Below are positions 1 through 7,227 of a stretch of DNA of 64,000 bases, one piece after another (the first letter of the stretch is position 1; the number at the start of each line of letters is the position of its first letter). The position numbers and the translations under genes were made by a program. The notes beneath the pieces are model-generated. The model did not search any database and was not told the DNA's origin. It saw only the letters and a list, made by a program, of their open reading frames with translations. Origin of the DNA: JBKCUA01 sp046318675 (lineage in GTDB: Bacteria > Pseudomonadota > Alphaproteobacteria > JAJTHO01); NCBI GenBank assembly GCA_046318675.1, contig JBKCUA010000002.1, positions 54,860-118,859 of the forward strand. Direction: 5' to 3'.

Positions 1-184
1 GGCGGAGCAGATGGTATTTTTCCTGAATCTGGAGCAGTTTGAAGGCTGCACGGCTACGGTATCCGGCATCTTGGGCGGCCGCGACATACGGATCGTTGAG
101 TTGACGGTCAAGCCATCGTTTGGAGGATGGCGTCCGCCCGGCCTTAACCCGAACTGTTTGCTTGGGACGGCGGGTGCGGCTCAT
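1..184 (-). CDS. rlmE: RlmE (FtsJ) 23S rRNA 2'-O-methyltransferase, N-terminal part, cut by window edge
   Basis: Reading from 184 to the window edge gives about 61 residues, beginning MSRTRRP and containing SSKRWLDRQLNDPY and AGYRSRAAFKLL. These match the conserved start of RlmE/FtsJ, which methylates the 2'-O of U2552 in 23S rRNA using SAM. The SAM-binding domain and catalytic residues lie outside the window. The ATG overlaps the TGA stop of the upstream AsmA-family gene (ATGA), so the two are probably translationally coupled. Family recognition is from the N-terminal motif only, but that motif is distinctive. Confidence 0.85.
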   Translation of the reverse strand, partial: MSRTRRPKQTVRVKAGRTPSSKRWLDRQLNDPYVAAAQDAGYRSRAAFKLLQIQEKYHLLR

Positions 185-2580
185 TGAAATAGCTTGTGAA
201 AAAATTTTTGTATTTTCTCAGATGTTTCTGGATTTCCTATCATGGGGTTTGGGTTTGTTTCTGCGTTTTTACGTCCAAAGGGCACCTTGCCCCGTTCCGC
301 CACCGCCAAGCCGCCATCGGCAGCTTTAGTGATGAGTTGCGGGCACAGATTGTCCGGCAGATTAGCCGTAGATTTTTTGGTTGATTTTTTGCCGCTAAGT
401 AAGGCATTGGCGGTATCTAATAAGTTTTTGACTGCTGTCCCACTGACTTTTACGGTGCCGTCTTTGGCGACGGACACGCCGGGAACGGAGGGTTCCGCTT
501 TTATGTCGTTCCAATTGCCACGCAACCGCAAGCCCGTCACCAGAGCGGTAATATCCGCCGTGCGGCCATATGGGGTGACGACAATGTCTATATCTTTTGC
601 CCCCACGTTAACATTGCCGTCGGCGGTGAGGACAATATCCTTGGCGTCGAGAATGCTGACGACATTTGTAAAAACACTGCGCTGTCCCTGCCAACGCAAA
701 GCTAGGCAACGCGGTGCATCAACGCTGATCCCTTTTAGAAGAAAACCTGCCGCCGTACCCCATCCACCGACGGTTTTTTCAAGCCAGGCGCGATCAATGG
801 AGGCGTTGTCGGCAATAACTTGAATATCACCGCTGAGGGACTTTTGTAATTGGCTAACTGTGCCTGCTGTACCTTTAAGGTCAACCCGGATTGTGGCCGT
901 GCCATTTTCTAGTACGGTTTGCCCGGTGAGTAGGCGCGCTACTTCCCCAGCCGGGGCGTAGGTAACGGCTCGTACGGCTAACTGTGGTGGTACCCGTCCA
1001 ATGGTGGCATCCAAGTGGGCATTGCCCTTTATAGCTCCATTGCCAGGCAAGCCAGCGGTTAGTGTAGCTGCTAAAGATTCATATTTATTCTCTATTAACA
1101 AATTCAATTTATCCAGCGAAAGAGTGCCATTGTTGTGAGGCCATAGCACGGTATCAGCGGTCACGGTGATGGTATTAGGTAAATCTTGGCGCGTGGCTAA
1201 AAAGCGTTGCAAGGCATCGGGCTGCTTGGGTTCGGCGGGAGCAGAGGTAGCAGAACTTTGTTCTGTCTCGGGTTTACTTTCGATTTTTTCTACGGGTTGA
1301 TAGCTGCGTGCATCTAAGGTGGCGGCGTTGAGAACAACGGAAAATGGTCTATCTTTTCCTTTTTTTAAATCAAAAGAAAAAGTATTATTGCCAAGGGAGG
1401 CATCACGAATAGAGATATCGAGGGCTTCCGGTGCTGTTTGGTGGCTGAGGGTAAAAGGCACACGCACCCGACCATCGCCTGCAAGGGGTATATCCAGTAA
1501 TCTTGCTAGGTAAGACAAGCTTTTTGCTTCAAGCTGTCCCTCTGCTTTGACCGTATTTATTTTTCCTTGTGTCCAAGCACCTGTTGCTTCGCCAGTGGCC
1601 GTTAAGGTGGCATTATCGGCGAAGCTAAGCTGTGCTTCAGAAAGAATTAGGCTTTCTTTTTCACCTTTAACTTTGAGTGTTAATTTTCCTTCAAGACCAT
1701 CGGGAAATTGATGACCAAGAAGAGCACTGAGGTTTTGCAAATGGCTTACCTTGGCGGCGGCATCAAGATTAAGGGTGTTTACATGATGCCCCTGCAACCC
1801 GACATCGCCCGTAGCAGCCCATTCACCAGCACCAAATAAACTTTGCAGGGCAAAAGGATACGTCCCTTCTCCAGCGGCTAAGATTGCCAGTGAGCCGATA
1901 ATACCTTTGAAAGAAAATGGTACATCATTGATACTGCCAGATAAATTGATTGTTACTGGGGCATTAATATTAGCGGTGTCAAGGCGTAGACGATCGAGAT
2001 AAACGGCATGAGGCCCTTCTTTATCCGGAGAGCGATAAAAGATTTTAGCGTTGTTTAAATGAAGTTTTTCAAAGAATAATGATGGTTTTTTTGTGGCTTT
2101 TTTCGCGCTGGTCGTTTCCTGGGGGTTGGAGACGGTATCCACAGGGCGTAAGTCCCAGTTCGCTTGGCCATTTTTTGTTTTTTCTAAATAAATTTCCGGT
2201 GCATCGAGGGTCAGTTGCTCAAAAATGATTTTTCCCGTAAGAAGCCGCAGCCCATCCACCGAAATGGTAATCTTTTCGGCTTTGATAAAAAAAGGGTCTT
2301 GCATACCTTCGGCATTGGAGAGTTCAATCGTGCTTATTTCAACAACAGGATGCCAGCGAAAATAAATCTTGATGTCGCCCGCCAGTTTCAATTCCCGCCC
2401 AGTGGCGTTGCGGACTTGCTCTATCAAGAGGGGGCGCAACCGTTCTGGTTGTACTAAAACATACGCCGCACCCCAGATGATACCGATGATGATACCAATA
2501 ATACCTAATACTACCAGAATCCTACCGCCCCAGTGGCGCAATAGCACAGGCAGATAGGCACGGGAAGCATTGGTCATCAT
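181..2580 (-). CDS. AsmA-family envelope protein
   Basis: 799 aa. One hydrophobic helix near residues 20-43 anchors the protein in the inner membrane. A long periplasmic region follows, with the AsmA N-terminal pattern (LLIEQVRNATGRELKLAGDI, then the F-x-W-x-P type segment). The C-terminal part (about residues 560-720) resembles the AsmA_2 repeat with GNVNVGAKDIDIVVTP. AsmA-like proteins are thought to help move or organise phospholipid/outer-membrane components; the exact role here is inferred from family only. Two ATG codons are adjacent at the start behind AGAGAG. The last codons overlap the rlmE start, so it is upstream in that operon. The tail after residue 740 is Lys-rich and low complexity. 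Confidence 0.8.
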   Translation of the reverse strand: MMTNASRAYLPVLLRHWGGRILVVLGIIGIIIGIIWGAAYVLVQPERLRPLLIEQVRNATGRELKLAGDIKIYFRWHPVVEISTIELSNAEGMQDPFFIKAEKITISVDGLRLLTGKIIFEQLTLDAPEIYLEKTKNGQANWDLRPVDTVSNPQETTSAKKATKKPSLFFEKLHLNNAKIFYRSPDKEGPHAVYLDRLRLDTANINAPVTINLSGSINDVPFSFKGIIGSLAILAAGEGTYPFALQSLFGAGEWAATGDVGLQGHHVNTLNLDAAAKVSHLQNLSALLGHQFPDGLEGKLTLKVKGEKESLILSEAQLSFADNATLTATGEATGAWTQGKINTVKAEGQLEAKSLSYLARLLDIPLAGDGRVRVPFTLSHQTAPEALDISIRDASLGNNTFSFDLKKGKDRPFSVVLNAATLDARSYQPVEKIESKPETEQSSATSAPAEPKQPDALQRFLATRQDLPNTITVTADTVLWPHNNGTLSLDKLNLLIENKYESLAATLTAGLPGNGAIKGNAHLDATIGRVPPQLAVRAVTYAPAGEVARLLTGQTVLENGTATIRVDLKGTAGTVSQLQKSLSGDIQVIADNASIDRAWLEKTVGGWGTAAGFLLKGISVDAPRCLALRWQGQRSVFTNVVSILDAKDIVLTADGNVNVGAKDIDIVVTPYGRTADITALVTGLRLRGNWNDIKAEPSVPGVSVAKDGTVKVSGTAVKNLLDTANALLSGKKSTKKSTANLPDNLCPQLITKAADGGLAVAERGKVPFGRKNAETNPNPMIGNPETSEKIQKFFHKLFQ

Positions 2581-2606
2581 AGCTCTCTTATTTATAAAAA
2601 ATGAAA

Positions 2607-3497
2607 CTATTCGGTAGCACCCTCATCCCACCCGCACAAGCCCCACGTCGCGATCATATGCGGGGGTAGGGGAGCCTGCCATTCCTGCCAAACATGGGTG
2701 ATGGGGTGACGCACCTTAAGGCGCCGAGCGTGCAGGTGTAGGCGGGTGTTTTTTTCGCCCAACCCATACACGGTATCGCCCAGAATGGGCGTTTTTAAAT
2801 CGGCGCAATGCACCCGTACTTGATGCGTACGGCCTTGTAGGGGGTGGAGGGTAAGCCAAGTATATTGACCATGCCTTCCTAACGTGGCGTATTGGGTGAT
2901 GGCATCCTGACCAGAGGGGTCAACTTCCATACGTTCCCCAACTTTGAGAAGGGGGGCATCCACGCTTCCCCTTGGTTTGGCGGGCTTGCCGACAACAACA
3001 GCCCAGTAGGTTTTTTCCGCGTGCCGTTCGGCAAATTGTTCCGCCAGACCAGCGGCGGCGGCGCGGCTTTTGGCTAGCACCAACACGCCGCTGGTGTCTT
3101 TATCGAGGCGGTGGGTGAGCTTAGGAGCCTCATTGCCATATACGGCGCGCACCAAGGCATCAACGCTGTTTTTCTGGCCCGTGCCGCCCTGGGTGGCCAG
3201 ACCCGCGGGCTTATTGAGCACGAGGAGTTCCTCATCCTCAGCCAGAATCAACGGCGCAAGGACGGACAAATCCAGCCGCTGCCCCGGCGTGCTCACGCTT
3301 AACGCGGCAAAAGGCGGCAGGCGTACCGTATCCCCAGCGTTCAGGCGAAATGATCCCTCTGCTCTTTTGCCATTGACCCGCACCTGCCCCGTGCGCAGCC
3401 ACTTTTGCAGCTGGGCAAAGCCAATGCCCTGGGCCTTTAGCCAGCGATCGAGACGTTGCCCAGCATCGGAATTAGAAATGGTGCGTTCAAGGGACAT
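2607..3497 (-). CDS. RluC/RluD-type 23S rRNA pseudouridine synthase
   Basis: 296 aa. An S4 RNA-binding domain occupies about residues 1-65 (QRLDRWLKAQG, KWLRTGQVRVNGKR). A RluA-family catalytic domain follows, with HRLDKDTSGVLVLAK; the Asp in that motif is the catalytic residue. The later GRTHQVRVHCA motif is also typical. The enzyme isomerises specific uridines in 23S rRNA. The length and the S4 domain fit RluC more than the shorter RluA, but RluC and RluD cannot be separated without comparison. It lies 26 bp upstream of the AsmA-like gene and 6 bp downstream of the glycosyltransferase gene, so a minus-strand operon of glycosyltransferase - rlu - asmA - rlmE is likely. Confidence 0.85.
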   Translation of the reverse strand: MSLERTISNSDAGQRLDRWLKAQGIGFAQLQKWLRTGQVRVNGKRAEGSFRLNAGDTVRLPPFAALSVSTPGQRLDLSVLAPLILAEDEELLVLNKPAGLATQGGTGQKNSVDALVRAVYGNEAPKLTHRLDKDTSGVLVLAKSRAAAAGLAEQFAERHAEKTYWAVVVGKPAKPRGSVDAPLLKVGERMEVDPSGQDAITQYATLGRHGQYTWLTLHPLQGRTHQVRVHCADLKTPILGDTVYGLGEKNTRLHLHARRLKVRHPITHVWQEWQAPLPPHMIATWGLCGWDEGATE

Positions 3498-3503
3498 GGG
3501 GGG

Positions 3504-4373
3504 TCATCGCTTCTGAAACGCGCTTTCCATCACGTTCAACACTCCCAAGATAACCTCCTTCACCCGCCGTTTGACGCTGGGCAGGGGGGTGAGGGCCTTG
3601 AGGGTAGGAAGCTCCAGGCACGGCAGGTGGGCGGCCTCGGGCAGGGCTTTGACAAACTGTTGGTGCAGCCAGCTCCCCTCCGGCGGGAGGATATTCTTCG
3701 GGATAGCCAAGCGGCGCAGGATTTCATTCCATAAATGATAGGTATATGCACCTTGACAGAGCCTATCCATTTCTTCCGTTTTATCGGGATGCAACGCCAG
3801 CAGCGGTGCCAGATAACTGACAGGATAGAACGCTTGCGGGGGTAGGGCAACACCCTGCATATTAAGGCGGGTGAGCACCCTTGTGAGCAGGCCGGGGCCA
3901 ATATACGCCCATGGGAAATCGGTGCCGCTGGTGGCGAGTTCTTCTAAAAGGGTGTGCTGAAGGCTGGCATCGGGGATATGCAGCACCCCAACGCTGATAG
4001 TCTTTTTATCCTCACGACCACACACAATATTTTTGCCGCTAGCAAGGGCAGTAAAATCCCCTGCCGGGCGCAGGCAAATGACATCGGCATCAAGCCACCA
4101 GCCTGGCTCTTTGCTGAGCAGGGTAAATCGGAATGCATCGGAAAAAGCGGTTATATTGGCTTTCATGCCGCCTTGGGTGTACTTACCCAGATCGGATCGG
4201 GGGAGAATCTCCGCCGCGTCCCGGCGCACGACCCCCGTGGGGACTTCCAGCGGATCAAAGCACCACAGATGCACAGTAAACCCTTTTTGAACAAAGGAGG
4301 CCATGCAGGCACGCTCATAAACAGACAGAGGGCGGCCATGCCAAAAGAAGTGGGCGGTTTCAGAATTGCTCAT
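3504..4373 (-). CDS. DXD-motif glycosyltransferase (GT32-like)
   Basis: 289 aa from the ATG at 4373; a TTG at 4394 would add seven residues. The N-terminal half matches the glycosyltransferase sugar-binding family with a DXD metal/nucleotide-sugar motif: FFWHGRPLS near the start, then KANITAFSDAFRFTLL and WWLDADVICL, where Asp-Ala-Asp is the DXD. This family transfers hexoses or related sugars in surface polysaccharides, but acceptor and donor cannot be read from the sequence. No signal peptide or membrane segment is visible. It is first in the minus-strand run ahead of the rlu gene. The Lys/Arg-rich C-terminus (SVKRRVKEV) could favour membrane contact. Confidence 0.72.
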   Translation of the reverse strand: MSNSETAHFFWHGRPLSVYERACMASFVQKGFTVHLWCFDPLEVPTGVVRRDAAEILPRSDLGKYTQGGMKANITAFSDAFRFTLLSKEPGWWLDADVICLRPAGDFTALASGKNIVCGREDKKTISVGVLHIPDASLQHTLLEELATSGTDFPWAYIGPGLLTRVLTRLNMQGVALPPQAFYPVSYLAPLLALHPDKTEEMDRLCQGAYTYHLWNEILRRLAIPKNILPPEGSWLHQQFVKALPEAAHLPCLELPTLKALTPLPSVKRRVKEVILGVLNVMESAFQKR

Positions 4374-4505
4374 GATAGCAGGGTATTCCCTCAAGGATGC
4401 TTTACCCTGTTTAAGTCAGAAGGGTGATGCTGGCAATGGGTAACGGTTCAGGCTGAACAAGGTAGTCTCAATGGCTTCACCCCCCTTTTTACTGGATACC
4501 AGCCG

Positions 4506-4566
4506 TGGCGGTCTGGCTGCTGGGGCGGGAGGGGTGCTGTACCAGTTTCATCAATACCCCCATGGC
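4506..4566. repeat. 61-bp direct repeat, copy A
   Basis: Positions 4506-4566 are identical to 5992-6052 over all 61 bases; similarity drops at both edges. The sequence is the 3' coding end of the FTR1 permease gene. The two copies bracket the 416-aa unknown gene. Identity suggests a recent event, such as site-specific insertion at a gene 3' end or a duplication. No integrase lies between the copies. Confidence 0.95.
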
Positions 4567-4600
4567 AGCATAATATTTTGCATTAATAAAAATAAAATAC

Positions 4601-4630
4601 TTGACGAATATATATATATATTAATCTAAT
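4601..4630 (+). promoter_or_regulatory. Candidate sigma-70 promoter of the 416-aa gene
   Basis: TTGACG at 4601-4606 and TCTAAT at 4625-4630 are separated by 18 bp made mostly of alternating TA. They lie 85 bp upstream of the preferred start codon at 4715. The promoter is inside the segment bracketed by the 61-bp repeats, so the gene may carry its own promoter. Prediction by eye only. Confidence 0.5.
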
Positions 4631-4714
4631 AATGGCGGTGGCTTGGACACGGATAATAATCGGCCTTGAACCACCTAACCACTGGCAACGAAGGTAACCA
4701 TGATAGGAGTAGGT

Positions 4715-5965
4715 ATGACGGAAGAGATGCAGGTAACAGCAGCAGATAGGGCGCGGGCTAGTCAAGTACTGGCAGCATATGAAGCCTTCAAAAAACAGAA
4801 AGACGATTTGCCGGGACTTCTAGTAGATCGTATAGAGCGGTGGGCTAAAAAAGTTGAAGGTGTTCTTGAAAGTGAAGGTGTTCTTGAAAAAAATGTGCAC
4901 CCACAGCAGGTTAAAACGCTCGCCGCATTACAAGAGGAAATTGTAGAAATAAATCTAGCAATGCAAGAAGGATGGCCTGACTTCAAAGGGTATGTAGGCT
5001 GTTCTTTATCAGCGAACGAAGGCAAAGAAGTTAAGAGTTTGTTCGAGATCGTAATGAATGGTGAAGCATTACCTGATAACCTCTTATTTAAGAGTATTGA
5101 AAAGGTTTTGGGTGCTGAACTTTTGGAAAAACTAAATAAGTGCCAAAATGCAGATGATAAAGATAAAGCTTTGGATATTGTTATTTCTACACGTGTAAGG
5201 AAAGATTCTAAGAATATCCACCAGAATATCGACCCAAGCAGCGATAGTCGTAAATACATAGATTATGTCACTCTTAGCCAAGCGTACGAAAAGGGAATAG
5301 AGGAAGTTTTGGAAAATCGCAGGCTTGTTAAAAATTTTTTCGAGGCTGGTGGTAGTGTCGATGCCGAACTTGTAAAACAGCTCAATACAACTATTATGCA
5401 ACACAAATTGCGGGATATTTTTAACAAAGACCCCCTTGTTCTTGATGAACAATCTTTCATAAGAGCGATTTTGCAGGAAAATCCTCAAGATTTCAAAGAA
5501 CCGACAACCCAAGTATTCGATGGAATTGTTCGTGCTATCTGCAAGGCTAATGAGGCGGCGGTGCATGAATTGCGATGGCAATCTGAAGATAGAGCACGCT
5601 TTCCCGACCTATATCTGCCGCCGTACCCTATCAAGATTGCAAGTATATTACGTGAGACGGATAAGGTCAAACAATGGGTAGACACTGGAGAGTTGATGCA
5701 GGAGCTTGGAACAAAACGTCGAATGATAGATTTGCAAGCGGGTACCGTGAAGAGCTTTTCCGACCTATCGGATGTGCTTCAGGATGAAATCAACAGGATT
5801 ATTGCACTCGACGATCCAGACTCGCGTGGGGCACAATCGTGTTATTTTCTACACCGGCTAACTTCTGGATATAGCAATGAATACGCAAAAGAGTTAGCGT
5901 CAAAGCGGCAACAATCCGCAACCTTAGCCGTACAGGTCACCCAGCAACTTGGGAGAGAACGCTAA
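4715..5965 (+). CDS. Unknown soluble helical protein, 416 aa, inside a 61-bp direct repeat pair
   Basis: I do not recognise this protein. The start at 4715 is preferred over 4700 because AGGAG at 4705-4709 sits 5 bases ahead of it. The sequence is hydrophilic, rich in Glu, Lys and Leu, and predicted by eye to be almost all helix, with heptad-like stretches around residues 60-90 and 190-215. There is no signal peptide, membrane segment or obvious catalytic motif. An 18-bp tandem duplication (4856-4891) encodes EGVLES/EGVLEK. The composition is AT-richer than the flanking FTR1 and glycosyltransferase genes. It runs opposite to both neighbours and lies between identical copies of the FTR1 3' end, which points to acquisition by insertion. 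Structural, host-interaction or defence roles are all possible; none is supported directly. Confidence 0.8.
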   Translation: MTEEMQVTAADRARASQVLAAYEAFKKQKDDLPGLLVDRIERWAKKVEGVLESEGVLEKNVHPQQVKTLAALQEEIVEINLAMQEGWPDFKGYVGCSLSANEGKEVKSLFEIVMNGEALPDNLLFKSIEKVLGAELLEKLNKCQNADDKDKALDIVISTRVRKDSKNIHQNIDPSSDSRKYIDYVTLSQAYEKGIEEVLENRRLVKNFFEAGGSVDAELVKQLNTTIMQHKLRDIFNKDPLVLDEQSFIRAILQENPQDFKEPTTQVFDGIVRAICKANEAAVHELRWQSEDRARFPDLYLPPYPIKIASILRETDKVKQWVDTGELMQELGTKRRMIDLQAGTVKSFSDLSDVLQDEINRIIALDDPDSRGAQSCYFLHRLTSGYSNEYAKELASKRQQSATLAVQVTQQLGRER

Positions 5966-5974
5966 TACCCCCCC

Positions 5975-6817
5975 TCACGAAACCCCCGCCTTGGCGGTCT
6001 GGCTGCTGGGGCGGGAGGGGTGCTGTACCAGTTTCATCAATACCCCCATGGCGATCAGGGTTGCGGCATAGACGGCGACCTGCATTCCCGTGGGCTGATC
6101 GGTATAGCCCATGAGGGCGTGCAGGGCTTTGCCGCCGTAGCTATCCTGCGCCACAATGCCGGAGCTGTCCCAAAGAATATCCGCCCATAATTCAATAACC
6201 CCTGCTTGGTGCAGGTACGCTACCGCCTGTCCGGCCATGCCGGCAGCCAACAGGGCGATAAGGACGCTGGTCACGGCAAACATCTGGCGGGTGGGAATGC
6301 GAATCAGGCCAAAGTACATGGTTGCGCTGATAACAACCCCGCCCAGCAGGCCAATGCCCCCACCTAGCAGCATGGAAGCTATAGTATTGCCGCCCGATAC
6401 CGCAATCCCGTATAAAAAGAGCACAATTTCGGAGCCTTCCCGCAACACCGCTACTGCCACCACAATCGCCAGTGCCGCCAAGGAGCGTCGCCCGTGGGCG
6501 ACAGCCTCTCCCAGCACCCGCAGCTGTTGCGCCATATGCCGACCATGCTTGGCCATCCAGACATTATGCCACGTCAGCATCAGCACGGCGAGGATCAGAA
6601 CACTGGCGTTGAACACTTCCTGTCCCACCCCGGCCATCAGGCCAGCCAGAGAGCTGGCAAACATCGCTACTACGCAGGCACCGGCAACACCGCCCGCAAT
6701 CCCGTAACTGACCCAATGCCCTCGGTAAGGAACACCGCGGGTGGCGGCCAGCACAATGCCAACAATGAGGCCGGCTTCGATGACTTCACGAAAAACAATG
6801 ATGAGGGTGGCGAGCAT
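5975..6817 (-). CDS. FTR1-family iron permease
   Basis: 280 aa with about seven hydrophobic segments. The two iron-binding REXXE motifs of the FTR1/EfeU family are present: REVIE at residues 10-14 and REGSE at residues 126-130. The family imports iron across the inner membrane, often together with a periplasmic cupredoxin-like partner, and that partner is encoded 35 bp upstream. The last ~20 codons fall in copy B of the 61-bp repeat; the intact gene ends KAGVS. No EfeB-type peroxidase or EfeO peptidase-like domain is seen nearby. Probable control is by iron through the Fur-like site ahead of the cupredoxin gene. Confidence 0.88.
   Translation of the reverse strand: MLATLIIVFREVIEAGLIVGIVLAATRGVPYRGHWVSYGIAGGVAGACVVAMFASSLAGLMAGVGQEVFNASVLILAVLMLTWHNVWMAKHGRHMAQQLRVLGEAVAHGRRSLAALAIVVAVAVLREGSEIVLFLYGIAVSGGNTIASMLLGGGIGLLGGVVISATMYFGLIRIPTRQMFAVTSVLIALLAAGMAGQAVAYLHQAGVIELWADILWDSSGIVAQDSYGGKALHALMGYTDQPTGMQVAVYAATLIAMGVLMKLVQHPSRPSSQTAKAGVS
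5992..6052. repeat. 61-bp direct repeat, copy B (within the FTR1 gene 3' end)
   Basis: Identical to 4506-4566. This copy is part of the intact FTR1 coding sequence, stopping 17 bp before the end of the gene, so it is the likely parental copy. See copy A for the interpretation. Confidence 0.95.
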
Positions 6818-6852
6818 GGGGAAAGACTCCTGAGGGTGTCGGCGGTTGGTGA

Positions 6853-7185
6853 TTACTCGGCGATAATCACGCCTTGGGCGGTTTTTTCGTTGAACTCCCC
6901 CTTAAACGGGTAGGTGCCGGGTTTTAAAGCACGAACGTGGAGGATGGCCTCGCCCTTGCCAGTGATGACTTTTTCAAGCTTGAGGGGATAGCTTTCAAAT
7001 TCTTCGGGGGTGGGATCAAGGTTTTTGACCTTGAGAGTAAAAGCCTTGCCGGCGGGAACCTTGATTTCCGAGGGGGTGAAGCGGTGGTCGCTGATGCTCA
7101 GCTCATAAACTTTTTTATCTTCGGCAATTGCTGGTGCCGAAAACGCGGCCAAGGCCACAACGGCCAGAAAAAACAAGCGACGCAT
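6853..7185 (-). CDS. Periplasmic cupredoxin-like protein of the FTR1 system
   Basis: 110 aa. A clear signal peptide (MRRLFFLAVVALAAFSAPAIA, residues 1-21) leads to a single cupredoxin-fold domain resembling the EfeO N-terminal/Cupredoxin_1 family (FTPSEIKVPAGKAFTLKVKN, then ALKPGTYPFKGEF). It ends within the fold with no added domain. In FTR1 systems such a protein is believed to oxidise or hand over iron to the permease; here that role is inferred from adjacency and from family. It is the first gene of a two-gene operon with the FTR1 gene 35 bp downstream. Confidence 0.82.
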   Translation of the reverse strand: MRRLFFLAVVALAAFSAPAIAEDKKVYELSISDHRFTPSEIKVPAGKAFTLKVKNLDPTPEEFESYPLKLEKVITGKGEAILHVRALKPGTYPFKGEFNEKTAQGVIIAE

Positions 7186-7206
7186 GGGAAAAGCAACCTT
7201 TCAAAT

Positions 7207-7225
7207 AATAGTGATTATCATTCAC
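7207..7225. promoter_or_regulatory. Candidate Fur box upstream of the cupredoxin-FTR1 operon
   Basis: Read on the minus strand, the 19 bases GTGAATGATAATCACTATT match 15 of 19 positions of the classical Fur consensus GATAATGATAATCATTATC, including the whole central ATGATAATCA. The site is 22 bp upstream of the cupredoxin start codon (7185) and just past the cysG 3' end. Iron repression of the import genes is the expected effect. Alphaproteobacteria may use Mur, Irr or RirA instead, so the regulator is inferred. Confidence 0.6.
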
Positions 7226-7227
7226 AT

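Larger units (their letters stand above)
4395..4700. other. 305-bp intergenic region holding a displaced copy of the FTR1 gene 3' end
   Basis: No gene is supported here. The interval holds copy A of the 61-bp direct repeat (4506-4566), an AT-rich stretch with a (TA) run at about 4608-4621, and a plausible promoter for the plus-strand gene that follows. On the minus strand copy A can be read in the FTR1 frame, ending with TAGIQ and a TAA stop, against KAGVS and a TGA stop in the intact gene. Confidence 0.7.

Noticed and set aside
242..823. 193-aa plus-strand ORF inside the AsmA-like gene
   Set aside because: Antisense shadow of a well-supported coding region; no family features.
3954..4427. 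157-aa plus-strand ORF opposite the glycosyltransferase
   Set aside because: Shadow frame: no ribosome site, and composition follows the antisense of a real gene.
4608..4622. (TA)n tract as a phase-variation repeat
   Set aside because: Only about seven units and within a promoter spacer; a length polymorphism cannot be judged from one sequence.
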